A stretch of DNA of 64,000 bases from Globodera rostochiensis. Taxonomy: Eukaryota > Nematoda > Chromadorea > Rhabditida > Heteroderidae. The position numbers were made by a program, and so were the translations under genes. Positions 60,735 to 64,000 of this stretch are shown one piece after another. Every line of letters begins with the position of its first letter. Within the stretch, counting starts at the first letter, position 1. The stretch spans positions 1,184,162 through 1,248,161 of the forward strand of contig JAEVLN010000002.1 of the NCBI GenBank assembly GCA_018350325.1, in the 5' to 3' direction. The notes under the pieces were generated by a model. That model searched no databases. It worked only from the letters and a program-made list of their open reading frames with translations, and had not been told where the DNA came from.

Positions 60735-63700
60735 TATAAAATTTCTGCTCTAGGCGCCCGGAAAAACATTAAATCGCAAATAACAAGGCTTGATTTTCTG
60801 TGGAATAGAATAAATACTGGGATTAATTAACAATTAAGGAGCTATCCTAAAAATCTTTGCATATATAAAATTTCTGCTCTAGGCGCCCTGAAAAACATTA
60901 AATCGCAAATAACAAGGCTTGATTTTCTGTGGAATAGAATAAATACTGGTATTAATAAACAATTAAGGAGCTATCCTAAAAATGTTTGCATATATAAAAT
61001 TTCTGCTCTAGGCGCCCTGAAAAACATTAAATCGCAAATAACAAGGCTTGATTTTCTGTGGAATAGAATAAATACTGGGATTAATTAACAATTAAGGAGC
61101 TATCCTAAAAATCTTTGCATATATAAAATTTCTGCTCTAGGCGCCCTGAAAAACATTAAATCGCAAATAACAAGGCTTGATTTTCTGTGGAATAGAATAA
61201 ATACTGGTATTAATAAACAATTAAGGAGCTATCCTAAAAATGTTTGCATATATAAAATTTCTGCTCTAGGCGCCCTGAAAAACATTAAATCGCAAAAAAC
61301 AAGGCTTGATTTTCTGTGGAATAGAATAAATACTGGGATTAATAAACAATTAAGGAGCTATCCTAAAAATCTTTGCATATATAAAATTTCTGCTCTAGGC
61401 GCCCTGAAAAACATTAAATCGCAAATAACAAGGCTTGATTTTCTGTGGAATAGAATAAATACTGGGATTAATTAACAATTAAGGAGCTATCCTAAAAATC
61501 TTTGCATATATAAAATTTCTGCTCTAGGCGCCCTGAAAAACATTAAATCGCAAATAACAAGGCTTGATTTTCTGTGGAATAGAATAAATACTGGTATTAA
61601 TAAACAATTAAGGAGCTATCCTAAAAATGTTTGCATATATAAAATTTCTGCTCTAGGCGCCCTGAAAAACATTAAATCGCAAAAAACAAGGCTTGATTTT
61701 CTGTGGAATAGAATAAATACTGGGATTAATAAACAATTAAGGAGCTATCCTAAAAATCTTTGCATATATAAAATTTCTGCTCTAGGCGCCCTGAAAAACA
61801 TTAAATCGCAAATAACAAGGCTTGATTTTCTGTGGAATAGAATAAATACTGGGATTAATTAACAATTAAGGAGCTATCCTAAAAATCTTTGCATATATAA
61901 AATTTCTGCTCTAGGCGCCCTGAAAAACATTAAATCGCAAAAAACTAGGCTTGATTTTCTGTGGAATAGAATAAATACTGGGATTAATAAACAATTAAGG
62001 AGCTATCCTAAAAATGTTTGCATATATAAAATTTCTGCTCTAGGCGCCCTGAAAAACATTAAATCGCAAATAACAAGGCTTGATTTTCTGTGGAATAGAA
62101 TAAATACTGGGATTAATAAACAATTAAGGAGCTATCCTTAAAATCTTTGCATATATAAAATTTCTGCTCTAGGCGCCCTGAAAAACATTAAATCGCAAAA
62201 AACTAGGCTTGATTTTCTGTGGAATAGAATAAATACTGGGATTAATAAACAATTAAGGAGCTATCCTAAAAATCTTTGCATATATAAAATTTTTGCTCTA
62301 GGCGCCCTGAAAAACATTAAATCGCAAATAACAAGGCTTGATTTTCTGTGGAATAGAATAAATACTGGGATTAATTAACAATTAAGGAGCTATCCTAAAA
62401 ATCTTTGCATATATAAAATTTCTGCTCTAGGCGCCCTGAAAAACATTAAATCGCAAATAACAAGGCTTGATTTTCTGTGGAATAGAATAAATACTGGTAT
62501 TAATAAACAATTAAGGAGCTATCCTAAAAATGTTTGCATATATAAAATTTCTGCTCTAGGCGCCCTGAAAAACATTAAATCGCAAAAAACAAGGCTTGAT
62601 TTTCTGTGGAATAGAATAAATACTGGGATTAATAAACAATTAAGGAGCTATCCTAAAAATCTTTGCATATATAAAATTTCTGCTCTAGGCGCCCTGAAAA
62701 ACATTAAATCGCAAATAACAAGGCTTGATTTTCTGTGGAATAGAATAAATACTGGGATTAATTAACAATTAAGGAGCTATCCTAAAAATCTTTGCATATA
62801 TAAAATTTCTGCTCAAGGCGCCCTGAAAAACATTAAATCGCAAATAACAAGGCTTGATTTTCTGTGGAATAGAATAAATACTGGTATTAATAAACAATTA
62901 AGGAGCTATCCTAAAAATGTTTGCATATATAAAATTTCTGCTCTAGGCGCCCTGAAAAACATTAAATCGCAAAAAACAAGGCTTGATTTTCTGTGGAATA
63001 GAATAAATACTGGGATTAATAAACAATTAAGGAGCTATCCTAAAAATCTTTGCATATATAAAATTTCTGCTCTAGGCGCCCTGAAAAACATTAAATCGCA
63101 AAAAACAAGGCTTGATTTTCTGTGGAATATAATAAATACTGGGATTAATAAACAATTAAGGAGCTATCCTAAAAATCTTTGCATATATAAAATTTCTGCT
63201 CTAGGCGCCCTGAAAAACATTAAATCGCAAATAACAAGGCTTGATTTTCTGTGGAATAGAATAAAAACTGGGATTAATAAACAATTAAGGAGCTATCCTA
63301 AAAATGTTTGCATATATAAAATTTCTGCTCTAGGCGCCCTGAAAAACATTAAATCGCAAAAAACAAGGCTTGATTTTCTGTGGAATAGAATAAATACTGG
63401 GATTAATAAACAATTAAGGAGCTATCCTAAAAATCTTTGCATATATAAAATTTCTGCTCTAGGCGCCCTGAAAAACATTAAATCGCAAATAACAAGGCTT
63501 GATTTTCTGTGGAATAGAATAAATACTGGGATTAATTAACAATTAAGGAGCTATCCTAAAATCTTTGCATATATAAAATTTCTGCTCTAGGCGCCCTGAA
63601 AAACATTAAATCGCAAATAACAAGGCTTGATTTTCTGTGGAATAGAATAAATACTGGTATTAATAAACAATTAAGGAGCTATCCTAAAAATGTTTGCATA

Positions 63701-64000
63701 TATAAAATTTCTGCTCTAGGCGCCCTGAAAAACATTAAATCGCAAAAAACTAGGCTTGATTTTCTGTGGAATAGAATAAATACTGGGATTAATAAACAAT
63801 TAAGGAGCTATCCTAAAAATGTTTGCATATATAAAATTTCTGCTCTAGGCGCCCTGAAAAACATTAAATCGCAAAAAACAAGGCTTGATTTTCTGTGGAA
63901 TAGAATAAATACTGGGATTAATAAACAATTAAGGAGCTATCCTAAAAATCTTTGCATATATAAAATTTCTGCTCTAGGCGCCCTGAAAAACATTAAATCG
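60735..64000. repeat. 129-bp tandem satellite, right part
   Basis: The array resumes inside the same monomer and runs to the window edge: 24 complete monomers and a partial one. The first has a private CCCGGAAAA change. Three rare variants of the left part (AAATTTTTGCTC, CTCAAGGCG, TAAAAACTGG) recur here, each exactly 7271 bp downstream of its first occurrence. The array must continue beyond the window. Confidence 0.97.

Noticed and set aside
51767..64000. CRISPR-like array because of the regular repeat
   Set aside because: The 129-bp units follow head to tail with no unique spacers and the sequence is eukaryotic; this is a satellite.

Overview
The window is eukaryotic and almost certainly animal. 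The background is extremely A+T-rich (about three quarters or more by eye) and holds no intact ordinary gene. The one intact host-style gene model, a transposase, is split by six introns of only 41-47 bp. Very short introns, an A+T-rich genome and a long satellite would fit a small-genome invertebrate such as a plant-parasitic nematode. No rRNA or household gene confirms this, so the organism is a guess.

Layout. From 1 to about 51.7 kb lies an A+T-rich desert. It contains (i) decayed dispersed repeats: an inverted pair at 1-590 and 39125-39845, a three-copy family at 6.7, 24.4 and 50.9 kb, a recent duplicate pair at 30.2 and 32.6 kb, small duplications at 36-38 kb, and a long inverted-repeat element at 48.4-49.6 kb; (ii) many short, locally GC-richer islands that read as protein-like frames of 20-100 codons, mostly ending in stops, which look like relics of exons or transposon genes; and (iii) one complete, apparently intact Tc1/mariner-superfamily element of the pogo/CENP-B-like class at 14137-16422. 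That element has perfect 27-bp terminal inverted repeats (TA included), subterminal 77-bp direct repeats and a seven-exon DD35D transposase with N-terminal zinc-binding and helix-turn-helix domains. By eye, the desert also switches between T-rich and A-rich + strand blocks.

From 51767 to the window end (64000) runs a tandem satellite with a 129-bp monomer (59 complete monomers counting the interrupted one, plus a partial). Its variants recur in blocks, and three rare variants repeat exactly 21 monomers apart. The satellite is interrupted by a GC-rich, very young LTR retrotransposon at 56173-60729, on the minus strand. It has identical 349-bp LTRs, a 5-bp target duplication (GCATA), a primer-binding site and a polypurine tract. 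Its only substantial gene is a 431-aa Gag with one CCHC zinc knuckle. No protease, reverse transcriptase or integrase is visible, so it must depend on enzymes from another element. Its noncoding parts carry two families of repeated, foldable RNA-like motifs: six 6-bp-stem tetraloop hairpins with compensatory changes, and a leader of about 55-bp repeats each able to form a nested hairpin. These are the most novel-looking signals in the window.

Together the window looks like repeat-dominated, gene-poor chromatin (possibly pericentromeric, subtelomeric or other heterochromatin). The two intact mobile elements are recent and much richer in GC than their surroundings.
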